Positions 1-6,804 of a stretch of DNA of 10,188 bases are shown piece after piece (the first letter of the stretch is position 1; every line of letters starts with the position of its first letter). Source of the stretch: CAYJEO01 sp044432805 (GTDB lineage Bacteria; Bacillota_I; Bacilli_A; RF39; UBA660); contig JAWXUI010000037.1 in the NCBI GenBank assembly GCA_044432805.1, positions 1 through 10,188 on the forward strand, written 5' to 3'. The notes beneath the pieces were generated by a model. The model worked only from the letters and a program-made list of their open reading frames with translations, was not told the origin of the DNA and ran no database searches. Made by a program: the position numbers and the translations under genes.

Positions 1-261
1 TTAAAAAAATATCATAGTGAAAAAGCAGAAGAATTATTTGAATTATTTTCTAAAAACTTTATGACAACTTATGATGAAGCAGCATCTATTGGTAAAAGAT
101 ATAGAAGACAAGATGCAATAGGAACACCTTTTTGTATAACTATCGATGATGAAACTATTAATAATAATACTGTAACAATTAGAGATAGGGACACAATGGA
201 ACAAATTACTTTAACTATAGAAGAAGCAATTGAATATGTAAATAAAAAAATAAAATTTTAA
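1..261 (+). CDS. glyQS: Glycyl-tRNA synthetase, single-chain dimeric type (3' end only)
   Basis: This is the last 86 residues of the enzyme that charges tRNA-Gly with glycine in the cytoplasm. The reading frame is open from base 1, so the gene starts outside the window; the ATG at 61 is internal. The visible part is the end of the anticodon-binding domain. Two blocks are diagnostic of the bacterial/eukaryotic-type single-chain enzyme: SIGKRYRRQDAIGTPFC, and further on RDRDTMEQ followed by a short helix that closes the protein. The invariant second Arg of RDRDTMEQ is encoded by AGG (187-189), which shows that AGG still means arginine here. The gene ends in TAA and converges with ytqA, with only 12 bases between the two stop codons. 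The split alpha/beta synthetase is ruled out because its subunits do not carry this C-terminal signature. Family assignment is secure; the rest of the gene cannot be judged. Confidence 0.95.
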   Translation, partial: LKKYHSEKAEELFELFSKNFMTTYDEAASIGKRYRRQDAIGTPFCITIDDETINNNTVTIRDRDTMEQITLTIEEAIEYVNKKIKF

Positions 262-290
262 AAAAAGGCAGATTTATAATCTGTCTTTTA
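262..290. terminator. Bidirectional intrinsic terminator between glyQS and ytqA
   Basis: A 7-bp stem (267-273 with 279-285, one G-U wobble read on the + strand) closes a 5-base loop. It is flanked by an A run (261-266) and a T run (286-289), so it has a U tract in either direction. On the minus strand the hairpin contains the last codons of ytqA and its TAA stop lies in the loop. One element can therefore stop both converging transcripts. Confidence 0.75.
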
Positions 291-1212
291 CTTTACTTCC
301 TTGATAGATATCCCTTTTTTTCATCTCTTTATCAATATCATTTAAAACGCAAAATTTCTTTACCAACCAATTAGGCTCAATTAAATCATCAACTTTAGGA
401 TCAGCAGTGATTCTATTTATTACAATGCGTTCATCTAAATATTGCAATTGCTCACAAACAATATCAATATATTCTTCTTTAGTTAAAATATGAAAATTTT
501 CATTCAAATAAATATCTGCTAATTTAGTATTTTTTAAAATACAAAGCATATGTATTTTAATCCCATCAATTTTTAAATTATTTAAATGTTTTATTGTTTC
601 AACCATCATATCTTTTGTTTCAAATGGAAGTCCATTTATTATATGAACAACGACATTTATTTTGTTCTTTTTTAATTTACATACCATATCATCAAAACAT
701 TTTAAACTATGACCACGATTAATAAAAGTACTAGTTTTTTCATGTATTGTTTGTAGCCCTAATTCAATAGTCAAATAAGTTCTTTTGTTTAAATCAATTA
801 AATAATCTAAACAATCATCACTTATACAATCTGGTCTTGTTGCAATATTTAAACCGATAACATTTTCTAACTTTAAAATTGGCTCAAACTTTTCTTTTAA
901 AACTTCTACTGGAGCATATGTATTTGTATCAGCCTGAAAATAACCAATATAATAAGCATCGTTCCATTTTTTTTTCATAACTTCTAAAACAGAATTAAAC
1001 TGAGTAATTAAATCTTCATTTCTATTTCCTGCATAATCTCCACTACCTAATTTAGAGCAATATATGCATCCACCAGTACCAACTAAACCATCTTTATTTG
1101 GACATGTAAAACCAGCATTTAAGCTGACTTTAAAAACTTTTTTATTAAATTTATTTTTATAAAAAAAATCTAATGTATGATATCTTTTATTAGAATTACT
1201 GTATTTAAACAT
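274..1212 (-). CDS. ytqA: Radical SAM protein, TIGR01212 family (YtqA/YhcC-like)
   Basis: This 312-residue protein has the radical SAM fold and should bind a 4Fe-4S cluster and S-adenosylmethionine in the cytoplasm. The cluster cysteines are visible as C37-x11-C49-x2-C52 (…TCPNKDG…GGCIYC). The long first spacing and the following SGDYAGNR are typical of this family, as are GYFQADTNTYAP (about 90-101), IATRPDCI (about 124-131) and the TIELGLQ strand (about 148-154). Length matches the family. The reaction of YtqA is not established to my knowledge, although it is distantly related to the Elp3-type radical SAM group, so a nucleic-acid modification role is only a guess. The start is fixed by an AGAGGTG ribosome-binding site seven to eight bases upstream and by a promoter just before it. 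It is transcribed divergently from the transporter and convergently with glyQS, so it is probably monocistronic. Confidence 0.92.
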   Translation of the reverse strand: MFKYSNSNKRYHTLDFFYKNKFNKKVFKVSLNAGFTCPNKDGLVGTGGCIYCSKLGSGDYAGNRNEDLITQFNSVLEVMKKKWNDAYYIGYFQADTNTYAPVEVLKEKFEPILKLENVIGLNIATRPDCISDDCLDYLIDLNKRTYLTIELGLQTIHEKTSTFINRGHSLKCFDDMVCKLKKNKINVVVHIINGLPFETKDMMVETIKHLNNLKIDGIKIHMLCILKNTKLADIYLNENFHILTKEEYIDIVCEQLQYLDERIVINRITADPKVDDLIEPNWLVKKFCVLNDIDKEMKKRDIYQGSKVKDRL

Positions 1213-1228
1213 AACTCACCTCTAAAAC

Positions 1229-1257
1229 ATTATAACACTTTTAAAATAATGTGTAAA
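1229..1257 (-). promoter_or_regulatory. Sigma-A-type promoter for ytqA
   Basis: Read on the minus strand: TTTACA (1257-1252), a 17-base spacer, then TATAAT (1234-1229) preceded by TG in extended -10 position. The expected transcription start is near 1222, inside the ribosome-binding site, which leaves a leader of only about 10 bases before the ATG. Confidence 0.75.
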
Positions 1258-1280
1258 TTTAGTGAAAATTAACGTTTTTT

Positions 1281-1309
1281 TTTACATATATTAAAAAAAA
1301 TGCTATAAT
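1281..1309 (+). promoter_or_regulatory. Sigma-A-type promoter for the YfcC-like transporter gene
   Basis: TTTACA (1281-1286), a 17-base spacer, then TATAAT (1304-1309) with an extended -10 TGC. The expected start is near 1316, where the GGAGGG ribosome-binding site (1316-1321) begins. The predicted leader is about 12 bases. The box pair is divergent to, and does not overlap, the ytqA promoter; the two -35 boxes are 23 bases apart. Confidence 0.75.
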
Positions 1310-1327
1310 TACTATGGAGGGTAAAAT

Positions 1328-2917
1328 ATGAAAAAAAATTTAATTAAACCAATTGCTATTTGTTTTGCAATAACTATACTTTTAACATTCCTAATACCTG
1401 CAGGGTCTTATGGATATGGGTTTTATACAGAGTATGGTTCAACATTACCATTAGGACTTCTTGATGTAATAAAATTACCAATTATAGCATTTAGTCAATT
1501 AGCAATTATAGGAGTAATATTTTTAATTATTGGAGGAATTTATGGAGTTCTAAACGAAACTTCAGTATATTCAAGATTAATTGAAGATATAACAAAAAAA
1601 TTCAAAACAAATCAAAAAACATTTTTGATGATTACAACAGTATTCTTTGCTGTATTGTCATCAATAACTGGATCAGCTTATGTGTTATTTGCATTAGTTC
1701 CGTTTTTCTTAACATTATTAAAAGAAATGAAATTTGGAAAATTCACATCATTAACAGCAACAGTAGTGGCAATGTTAGTTGGTAGAATCGCATCAACAAC
1801 AGGATCAACAGTAACAAACTATGTAAATGGATATTTCTATTTAGAAGGTACTGATAATTTATTATTAAGATTTATTTTATTATTTATTTTAACTAATATT
1901 TTAGCATTGTTTGTACTAAAAGTTTGTAGAAAAGAAAAATTAGAAGATGCTAAATTAGCAAAAGTTGAAAAAGAAGAAAAAGTAGTTGCAGAAACAAAAG
2001 TAGCAAAGAAAACTACAACAAAAACTGCTACTAAAAAATCAGCAACTAAAGCAACAACAAAGAAAAAACCAACAACAAAGAAAACTACAACTAAAAAGAA
2101 AACAACAAAAAACACTATGGCATCAGTAATGGAAAATGATTTACTTTATGTAAAAAAATCAAATGAAGATCAAAAAAGTTATATGCCTTTAGTAGTGATT
2201 TCTGTATTAACTTTAATATTCTGTTTTATCGGAACATTTGATTGGTATGGAACTTTTGGTCTAACTTGGTTCGATGATTTATTCACAGCAATAACAGAAT
2301 TTACTGTTTTCGATTATCCATTATTTTATAATTTATTGGGTTCAATTGTAGCGTTCGGTGAATGGTCAACATATGAAATAGCTTATGCATTAATGGTATT
2401 ACCAATATTAATAACATTTATTTATAACATCAAAATTGAAACTGCTTTTAAAGCATTTATCAAAGGTGTTAAACAAATGTTACCAGTAGCTGGAATGGTT
2501 ATGTTAGCAAACGTAGTATTTGTATCGTTAGCTGCATCATCAACTGGTTATACAATATTTGCAACAATGGAAAATTATTTATTAACACTAACAGATGGAT
2601 TTAACTTAGCGACAACATCATTAGTTACATTATTAGGATCATTTTTCTATAATGATTTACTATACGCTGTATATAATATAGCAGTGCCTGTTGAGACAGT
2701 TATAACTGATACTGCAGTATACTCATTAATAAGTATTATTGTTCAAACGTTACATGGATTAACAATGTTAATATTACCAACAAGTTTATTCTTAGTTGCA
2801 GGATTAACATATTTAGATATTTCATTCAAAGAATATTTTGCTTATATTTGGAAATTCCTTTTAGGAATATTAGGTATTTTAGTAGCGGTATTTATCGTTT
2901 TAGCAATATTTATCTAA
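1328..2917 (+). CDS. YfcC/DcuC-family membrane transporter with Lys/Thr-rich central loop
   Basis: This 529-residue integral membrane protein has about ten to twelve hydrophobic segments in two halves (roughly residues 8-198 and 286-529). The first helix ends in LLTFLIPAGSY, the hallmark of the YfcC family within the DcuC-like (C4-dicarboxylate/basic amino acid carrier) superfamily. The end, GLTYLDISFKEYFAYIWKF plus a last hydrophobic helix, also fits. The substrate cannot be read from sequence; dicarboxylates, amino acids or peptides are all possible. The halves are joined by a hydrophilic loop at about 201-285. It begins as a charged Lys/Glu helix and then becomes a basic low-complexity tract: residues 227-263 hold 15 Lys and 16 Thr and no acidic residue. 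By the positive-inside rule this loop is cytoplasmic. The gene stands alone between its own promoter and terminator. The start is supported by GGAGGG seven bases upstream. Confidence 0.75.
   Translation: MKKNLIKPIAICFAITILLTFLIPAGSYGYGFYTEYGSTLPLGLLDVIKLPIIAFSQLAIIGVIFLIIGGIYGVLNETSVYSRLIEDITKKFKTNQKTFLMITTVFFAVLSSITGSAYVLFALVPFFLTLLKEMKFGKFTSLTATVVAMLVGRIASTTGSTVTNYVNGYFYLEGTDNLLLRFILLFILTNILALFVLKVCRKEKLEDAKLAKVEKEEKVVAETKVAKKTTTKTATKKSATKATTKKKPTTKKTTTKKKTTKNTMASVMENDLLYVKKSNEDQKSYMPLVVISVLTLIFCFIGTFDWYGTFGLTWFDDLFTAITEFTVFDYPLFYNLLGSIVAFGEWSTYEIAYALMVLPILITFIYNIKIETAFKAFIKGVKQMLPVAGMVMLANVVFVSLAASSTGYTIFATMENYLLTLTDGFNLATTSLVTLLGSFFYNDLLYAVYNIAVPVETVITDTAVYSLISIIVQTLHGLTMLILPTSLFLVAGLTYLDISFKEYFAYIWKFLLGILGILVAVFIVLAIFI
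1997..2116 (+). repeat. Low-complexity A-rich tract encoding the Lys/Thr-rich loop
   Basis: Inside the transporter gene the sequence becomes a run of imperfect AAA/AAG and ACA/ACT codons, including recurring ACAACAAAGAAA units. It encodes residues 224-263 and stays in frame. The protein resembles histone-H1-like or linker tails in composition. Such a tract is prone to slippage and length variation. Confidence 0.8.
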
Positions 2918-2939
2918 AGAGCTTATGCTCTTTTTTTTT
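2916..2939 (+). terminator. Intrinsic terminator of the transporter gene
   Basis: A 7-bp stem (2916-2922 with 2927-2933, core AGAGC/GCTCT) with a TTAT tetraloop, continued by a T run to 2939. The left arm begins inside the TAA stop codon (2915-2917), so the gene has essentially no 3' untranslated region. Confidence 0.85.
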
Positions 2940-2950
2940 ATATATAAATA

Positions 2951-2959
2951 TGATAAAAT
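2951..2959 (+). promoter_or_regulatory. Probable extended -10 promoter for the 2980-6723 operon
   Basis: TGATAAAAT (TGn plus TAAAAT at 2954-2959, one mismatch to TATAAT). The position for a -35 box at 17-base spacing (2931-2936) is only a T run belonging to the preceding terminator, so the call rests on the extended -10. The predicted start near 2966 would give a leader of about 14 bases with AGGTG at 2971-2975. Confidence 0.5.
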
Positions 2960-2979
2960 GTTAAAAGAATAGGTGAAAT

Positions 2980-3615
2980 ATGTTATACAAAATAGATAAA
3001 GAAAAAGTTGAAGTCATTGTTGATAGAAAAAATAATACAAATACATATATAAGAATAACTGATGACTTAAAGATAAAAGTATCAACATCTTATTTAATGA
3101 CTGATAAAAAAGTTAAAAAGTTACTTGATGAAAATATAGAACAAGTAAAGGAAATGTTAAGTAAGAAGGCAAAACAAAAAGAAAAAGAGGAACAATTTTT
3201 TTTGTTTGGTAAAAAATATGATATAATTATAGTGCCAACATTGGATAATATAGAATTCAGTGAAGACAAAATTTATGTTAAAGACACTAAAACGTTAAAT
3301 AAATGGTTAACTAAATATATCTTAAAAGTTTATCAAAGCAGATTAAAAATAAACTATGATTTATTTAATGAAGAAATACCTTATCCAACTTTAAAAATAA
3401 GAGATATGAAAACAAGATGGGGTGTTTGTAATAAAAAAAATAAAACAGTTACTTTGAATAAAAGACTAATAAATTATGATATTGATAAATTAGATTATGT
3501 TATAATCCATGAACTATGCCATTTTGTTTATTTTGATCACTCTAGAAATTTTTGGTCTTTAGTAAACAAATATTGTAATGATTATAAAAAAATAAAAAAA
3601 GAATTAAAAGAATAG
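2980..3615 (+). CDS. YgjP-like (DUF45) metallopeptidase-fold protein
   Basis: This 211-residue cytoplasmic protein shows no signal peptide or membrane segment. The C-terminal half carries the YgjP-like zincin core: MKTRWGVC (143-150), a strand that in this family reads as …VTLNKRLI, then YVIIHELCHFVYFDH with the zinc ligands H177 and H181, catalytic E178, and a third His at 187, followed by a conserved FW. The order TRWG-C then HExxH then H is diagnostic. The N-terminal half (about 1-110) is a variable, lysine-rich region that also occurs in the family. Members include E. coli YgjP; the physiological substrate is unclear and proteolysis has not been generally shown, so a specific role would be speculation. 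It is first in an operon: the next gene starts 10 bases after its TAG stop. The start is supported by AGGTG five bases upstream. Confidence 0.85.
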   Translation: MLYKIDKEKVEVIVDRKNNTNTYIRITDDLKIKVSTSYLMTDKKVKKLLDENIEQVKEMLSKKAKQKEKEEQFFLFGKKYDIIIVPTLDNIEFSEDKIYVKDTKTLNKWLTKYILKVYQSRLKINYDLFNEEIPYPTLKIRDMKTRWGVCNKKNKTVTLNKRLINYDIDKLDYVIIHELCHFVYFDHSRNFWSLVNKYCNDYKKIKKELKE

Positions 3616-3625
3616 AGGGCTTGTT

Positions 3626-4858
3626 ATGAAATTTATTTTAAAAATATTTTATGTTTTTCTTATTTTTTCACTTTTAATACCATCATTATATATCCCAAAA
3701 GATATATTTGCATCGGATAATAGAACTATAGCATCTATCAAAGCCGATTTAGAAACACAAAAGCAAGAACTATTAGATAATGAAGAACAACAAGAATTAA
3801 CACAAGAAGAAATAGATACGATAATTGCAAATGTAGAAGTAATAGAAGCAGATATTGTAACTGGGCAAAATGAAATAATAGAATTAAATACCGAAATTGC
3901 ACAATTAGAAATAGATATTGAAGAAAAAGAAGAAGAAATAAAAAGATTACTTAATTTCGTACAAATAACATCAGGAGAATCAATTTATTTAGAATATATT
4001 TTTAATGCCCAAAGCTTTACAGATTTAATATATAGAGTTTCAGTTTCTGAACAATTAACAGAATATAATGACAACTTAATAGAAGAGTTTAATCAAATGA
4101 TTGCAGACAACATTGCAAAAAGATTAGAAATAAATGAAAAAGAACAAGAACTATTAGTAAAAAAAGAAGAATTAGAAGTAGAATTATCAAAATTAAGAAC
4201 AGTACAAGATGATTTAAGTGATATATCAGTAACTTTACTAGAAGGTATAGAAGCAAGTGAAGAACTAATCGAAACATTACTAGCGGACGGTTGTTACGAA
4301 ACAGAAACGGTTGATGCTTGTTATGCTAGAATTAAACAATTGCCATCAGACACGTCATTTTGGAGACCAACAACGTTTGGATATATTTCAAGTGTATTTG
4401 GTTGGAGATCTTATTATTATAATGGAGAATTAATTTCTGGATATCATTACGGAATAGATATTTCTAGAAATGAAGGTTATCCAGTATATGCATCAGCATC
4501 TGGACAAGTCGCATTAGTTACTAGTCAATGGTCCGGAACAGGAAATGCAATATTTGTATACCATACTGTTAATGGTGTTAATTATACTACCGCATATTTC
4601 CATTTACAATCATTTGCTGTATCAGAAGGACAAAATGTTACTAAAGATACAATAATTGGATATGTAGGAAATACAGGACAGTCAACAGGTGCACACTTAC
4701 ACTTATCAGTATTAAGTGGATGGGCTGGAATTGATTACACATTCTGGGGTGATACTTATTATGCAAAAAACTTAGATCCAGCAACTAAAATAGATTTTCC
4801 TTCTTATCAATCATATTTCTATACAAGAACTATGAATTGTACTCTAGGAAGTTGTTAA
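3626..4858 (+). CDS. Secreted coiled-coil M23 peptidoglycan hydrolase (PcsB/CwlO/EnvC-like)
   Basis: This 410-residue exported protein probably cuts peptidoglycan cross-bridges or stem peptides outside the membrane. A signal peptide covers about 1-29 (MKFILK, a hydrophobic core, then cleavage near IFA). Residues about 32-220 are long Glu/Lys-rich coiled coils with a central ESIYLEYIFNAQSFTDLIYRVS segment, as in the PcsB-type coiled-coil domain. Residues about 248-385 are the LytM/M23 domain. Its zinc and catalytic residues are all present: H274 and D278 (HYGID), H326 (AYFH), and H357/H359 (HLH). PcsB-type hydrolases are held inactive by the coiled coil and switched on by FtsEX in the species studied; no ftsEX is visible here. 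Four cysteines (C223, C232, C405, C410) lie in the exported part and may form two disulfides, which is unusual for a low-GC Gram-positive. AGAGGG precedes the ATG. The gene lies in the operon with the flippase. Confidence 0.9.
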   Translation: MKFILKIFYVFLIFSLLIPSLYIPKDIFASDNRTIASIKADLETQKQELLDNEEQQELTQEEIDTIIANVEVIEADIVTGQNEIIELNTEIAQLEIDIEEKEEEIKRLLNFVQITSGESIYLEYIFNAQSFTDLIYRVSVSEQLTEYNDNLIEEFNQMIADNIAKRLEINEKEQELLVKKEELEVELSKLRTVQDDLSDISVTLLEGIEASEELIETLLADGCYETETVDACYARIKQLPSDTSFWRPTTFGYISSVFGWRSYYYNGELISGYHYGIDISRNEGYPVYASASGQVALVTSQWSGTGNAIFVYHTVNGVNYTTAYFHLQSFAVSEGQNVTKDTIIGYVGNTGQSTGAHLHLSVLSGWAGIDYTFWGDTYYAKNLDPATKIDFPSYQSYFYTRTMNCTLGSC

Positions 4859-4907
4859 TCGACAAAATATTTAAAAAATAAATAATAATATATAATTAGG
4901 TGATTAT

Positions 4908-5081
4908 ATGTTAGTTAAATTATTTGATGCAAATCATGAATTAGATTTAGAAGAAGAAATGAATAAATTTTTATCCTCATTAGAAAACGATGTTATAGAT
5001 ATAAAATATCAAGTTGCACTTTCCGATTTCAGTGAAGATCAAGTTTATTCATTTTCTGCTATGATTGTATATAGAAAATAG
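4908..5081 (+). CDS. cse60: Cse60-family small protein
   Basis: This 57-residue soluble protein is preceded by an AGGTGA ribosome-binding site (4898-4903) and ends in TAG. The pattern LFD..HE.DLEEE.N.FL near the start, then DIKYQVA, and FSAMIVYR at the end, matches the small Cse60 (DUF2758) family first noted as a sigma-E-dependent sporulation gene in Bacillus subtilis. Its biochemical function is unknown, and the family also occurs in non-sporulating relatives, so its presence does not prove sporulation. It sits between the M23 hydrolase (49-base gap, no terminator) and the flippase (7-base gap), so it is probably co-transcribed with both. The family call rests on remembered motif similarity, not on a search. 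Confidence 0.75.
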   Translation: MLVKLFDANHELDLEEEMNKFLSSLENDVIDIKYQVALSDFSEDQVYSFSAMIVYRK

Positions 5082-5088
5082 GTGTAAG

Positions 5089-6723
5089 ATGAAAAAACAA
5101 AACTTTATAGAAGGTGCCTTTGTTGCAACATTAGGGATAATAATATGTAGAATAATTGGTCTATTATACGTTATACCTTTTTATTCTATGATAGGTGTAA
5201 CAGGAGGAACGTTATACGGATATGCTTACTCTATCTATGGAATATTTTTAAATCTATCAATAGTAGGAATACCAACTGCTATGTCTAAAATAACTAGTCA
5301 ATATATAGCGCTAGGTTACACATATACAAAAGAAAGATCATTTAAAATTGGTAAAAAAATAATTACAACAATGGGTATATTTTTCTTCTTTTTATTACTA
5401 ATTTTTGCAAAACCAATTGCAACATTAATAATAGGAGATTTAAGTGGTGGAAATACAATAGAAGATGTAACATTTGTTATAAGACTTGTCTCAACAGCAC
5501 TTCTAGTTGTACCATCATATGCAGTTACTAAAGGTTACTTACAAGGGCATAAAATGATGGTTGTTCCTAGTTTATCAAATATAATTGAACAATTAGTTAG
5601 AGTTGCAGTTATTCTATTAGGAACTTTTCTAACATTAAGAGTATTTAATTTTGGTACTAAAGAAGCAGTTGGGATTTCTGTTTTTGCTGCTACAATAGGA
5701 GCAGTTGTCAGCTATGCTTTTATATTAAAAAAAATAAAAAGAGACGAAGAACTATTTTCTGTTGATACAGAAATAAAAGAAGCAGAAAAAAATATAACAG
5801 CAAAGGATATAGCAAAAACAATAATAAAATATGCAATTCCCTTTATTGTTATAGATTTAGTAAATTCAGCATATGCTATGGTTGATGTATTTACAATAGT
5901 AAGAACCTTAACTGATTTAGGATATGATGCATTGGTTGCGGAAACAACATATGGTGTAGTATGTACATGGGCAACAAAATTAACAATGATAGTTATTTCA
6001 ATAGCAACTGGTATTGGTATAAGTTTAATTCCTAATATAACAGAACTATATGTTAAGAAAAATAAAAGTGAATTAACAAGAAAAGTTAATTTAGCGTTAT
6101 GTGCAATTATATTAATCGCACTTCCAATGGTGTGTGGATTATGTTTCTTACATCAAAGTGTGTGGATTGTTTTTTATGGATATGATTACTTAAGTATAAA
6201 TATTTTTGCACTTTATGTTTGGCAAGGATTAACTTTTTCTATTTTATCTATTTTAATAAATGTGTTACAATCTGTAAATGATACAAAATTAACTTTAGTA
6301 ACGCTTTCGATATCTTTTTTAGGAAAACTAATTTTAAGTATTCCAATGATGTATTTATTAAATAACTTTGAAATTGCTTATTTTGGTCCAGTAATATCAA
6401 CGTTAATACCACAAATTTTAGCAATTACATGTGCAATTATAATTTTAAACAAAAAATATCAAATTAGTTTTAAAAACTCAATTGAAAATATAATTAAAAC
6501 TATTTTATCAACATTAATTATGTTAGTTGTATTAAAAATAGTAAATGTATTTATTCCAATGACTGAAATAACTAGAGGAATGTCACTAGTATATATAGTG
6601 TTATATGCATCGATTGGTGGAGTTACTTACTTGCTATGTGCATATAAAAGTAAGTTGTTAGAAAATGTATTAGGCAAAAATTTCTTGAATAAAATATTTA
6701 AAAGAAAACTAAAAAAATCATAA
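5089..6723 (+). CDS. SpoVB/MurJ (YtgP)-type polysaccharide or lipid II flippase
   Basis: This 544-residue polytopic membrane protein of the MOP (MVF/PST) exporter superfamily has about fourteen hydrophobic segments. The N-terminus is typical of the Bacillota group containing SpoVB, YtgP (MurJ) and YabM: FIEGAFVATLG, R..GLLYVIPFYSMIG, LYGYAYSIYGIFLNLS.VGIPTAMSKI, and the later YLQGHKMM. Members flip lipid-linked sugar intermediates, such as lipid II for peptidoglycan, from the inner to the outer leaflet. Which substrate applies here cannot be read; a MurJ-like role is plausible because an M23 hydrolase is in the same operon. The start chosen is the ATG at 5089 with AGGTG directly upstream (5080-5084). 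An in-frame TTG at 5065 lies inside cse60 and has no ribosome-binding site. Length is normal for the family. It is the last gene of the operon and is followed at once by a terminator. Confidence 0.85.
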   Translation: MKKQNFIEGAFVATLGIIICRIIGLLYVIPFYSMIGVTGGTLYGYAYSIYGIFLNLSIVGIPTAMSKITSQYIALGYTYTKERSFKIGKKIITTMGIFFFFLLLIFAKPIATLIIGDLSGGNTIEDVTFVIRLVSTALLVVPSYAVTKGYLQGHKMMVVPSLSNIIEQLVRVAVILLGTFLTLRVFNFGTKEAVGISVFAATIGAVVSYAFILKKIKRDEELFSVDTEIKEAEKNITAKDIAKTIIKYAIPFIVIDLVNSAYAMVDVFTIVRTLTDLGYDALVAETTYGVVCTWATKLTMIVISIATGIGISLIPNITELYVKKNKSELTRKVNLALCAIILIALPMVCGLCFLHQSVWIVFYGYDYLSINIFALYVWQGLTFSILSILINVLQSVNDTKLTLVTLSISFLGKLILSIPMMYLLNNFEIAYFGPVISTLIPQILAITCAIIILNKKYQISFKNSIENIIKTILSTLIMLVVLKIVNVFIPMTEITRGMSLVYIVLYASIGGVTYLLCAYKSKLLENVLGKNFLNKIFKRKLKKS

Positions 6724-6745
6724 ACGAATTTATTTCGTTTTTTTT
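6722..6745 (+). terminator. Intrinsic terminator ending the 2980-6723 operon
   Basis: The stem AAACGAA/TTCGTTT (6722-6728 with 6734-6740) closes a five-base loop and is followed by T6741-6745. Its left arm starts at the second base of the flippase TAA stop codon. The stem is A/T-rich with two G-C pairs, so termination may be moderate. Confidence 0.7.
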
Positions 6746-6752
6746 GTTTAAA

Positions 6753-6780
6753 TTGACAAAAAATTTTACATAACTATCAT
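6753..6780 (+). promoter_or_regulatory. Sigma-A-type promoter for clpC
   Basis: A perfect TTGACA (6753-6758), a 16-base spacer and TATCAT (6775-6780, one mismatch). The predicted start is near 6787. TAGGAGATG (6791-6799) provides the ribosome-binding site before the ATG at 6805. I see no CtsR direct repeat (GGTCAAA type) and no CIRCE inverted repeat in this gap. Confidence 0.65.
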
Positions 6781-6804
6781 AGAATATTAATAGGAGATGA
6801 TAAT

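Noticed and set aside
187..189. Possible AGG-to-Met code change known from some uncultured Bacilli (Enterosoma code)
   Set aside because: AGG encodes the invariant Arg of RDRDTMEQ in glycyl-tRNA synthetase and the conserved Arg of LSRRTKNNP in ClpC (7363-7365), so AGG reads as Arg here.
1837..2115. 92-residue minus-strand frame rich in Phe and Val
   Set aside because: It is the antisense of the AAA/ACA codon tract of the transporter loop; low-complexity T-rich sequence gives an open frame by composition alone and there is no ribosome-binding site.
4891..4896. TATAAT just before cse60 as a separate promoter
   Set aside because: No -35 at acceptable spacing (best TTTAAA at 15 bases), and a start about 7 bases downstream would cut away the ribosome-binding site. 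Chance occurrence is likely in such AT-rich sequence.
5065..5088. Longer flippase start at a TTG inside cse60
   Set aside because: No ribosome-binding site precedes it, while the ATG at 5089 has AGGTG at the right distance and gives the usual family N-terminus.
6724..6804. CtsR or CIRCE operator upstream of clpC
   Set aside because: No GGTCAAA direct repeat and no TTAGCACTC/GAGTGCTAA inverted repeat is present; the TTGACA is better read as a -35 box.
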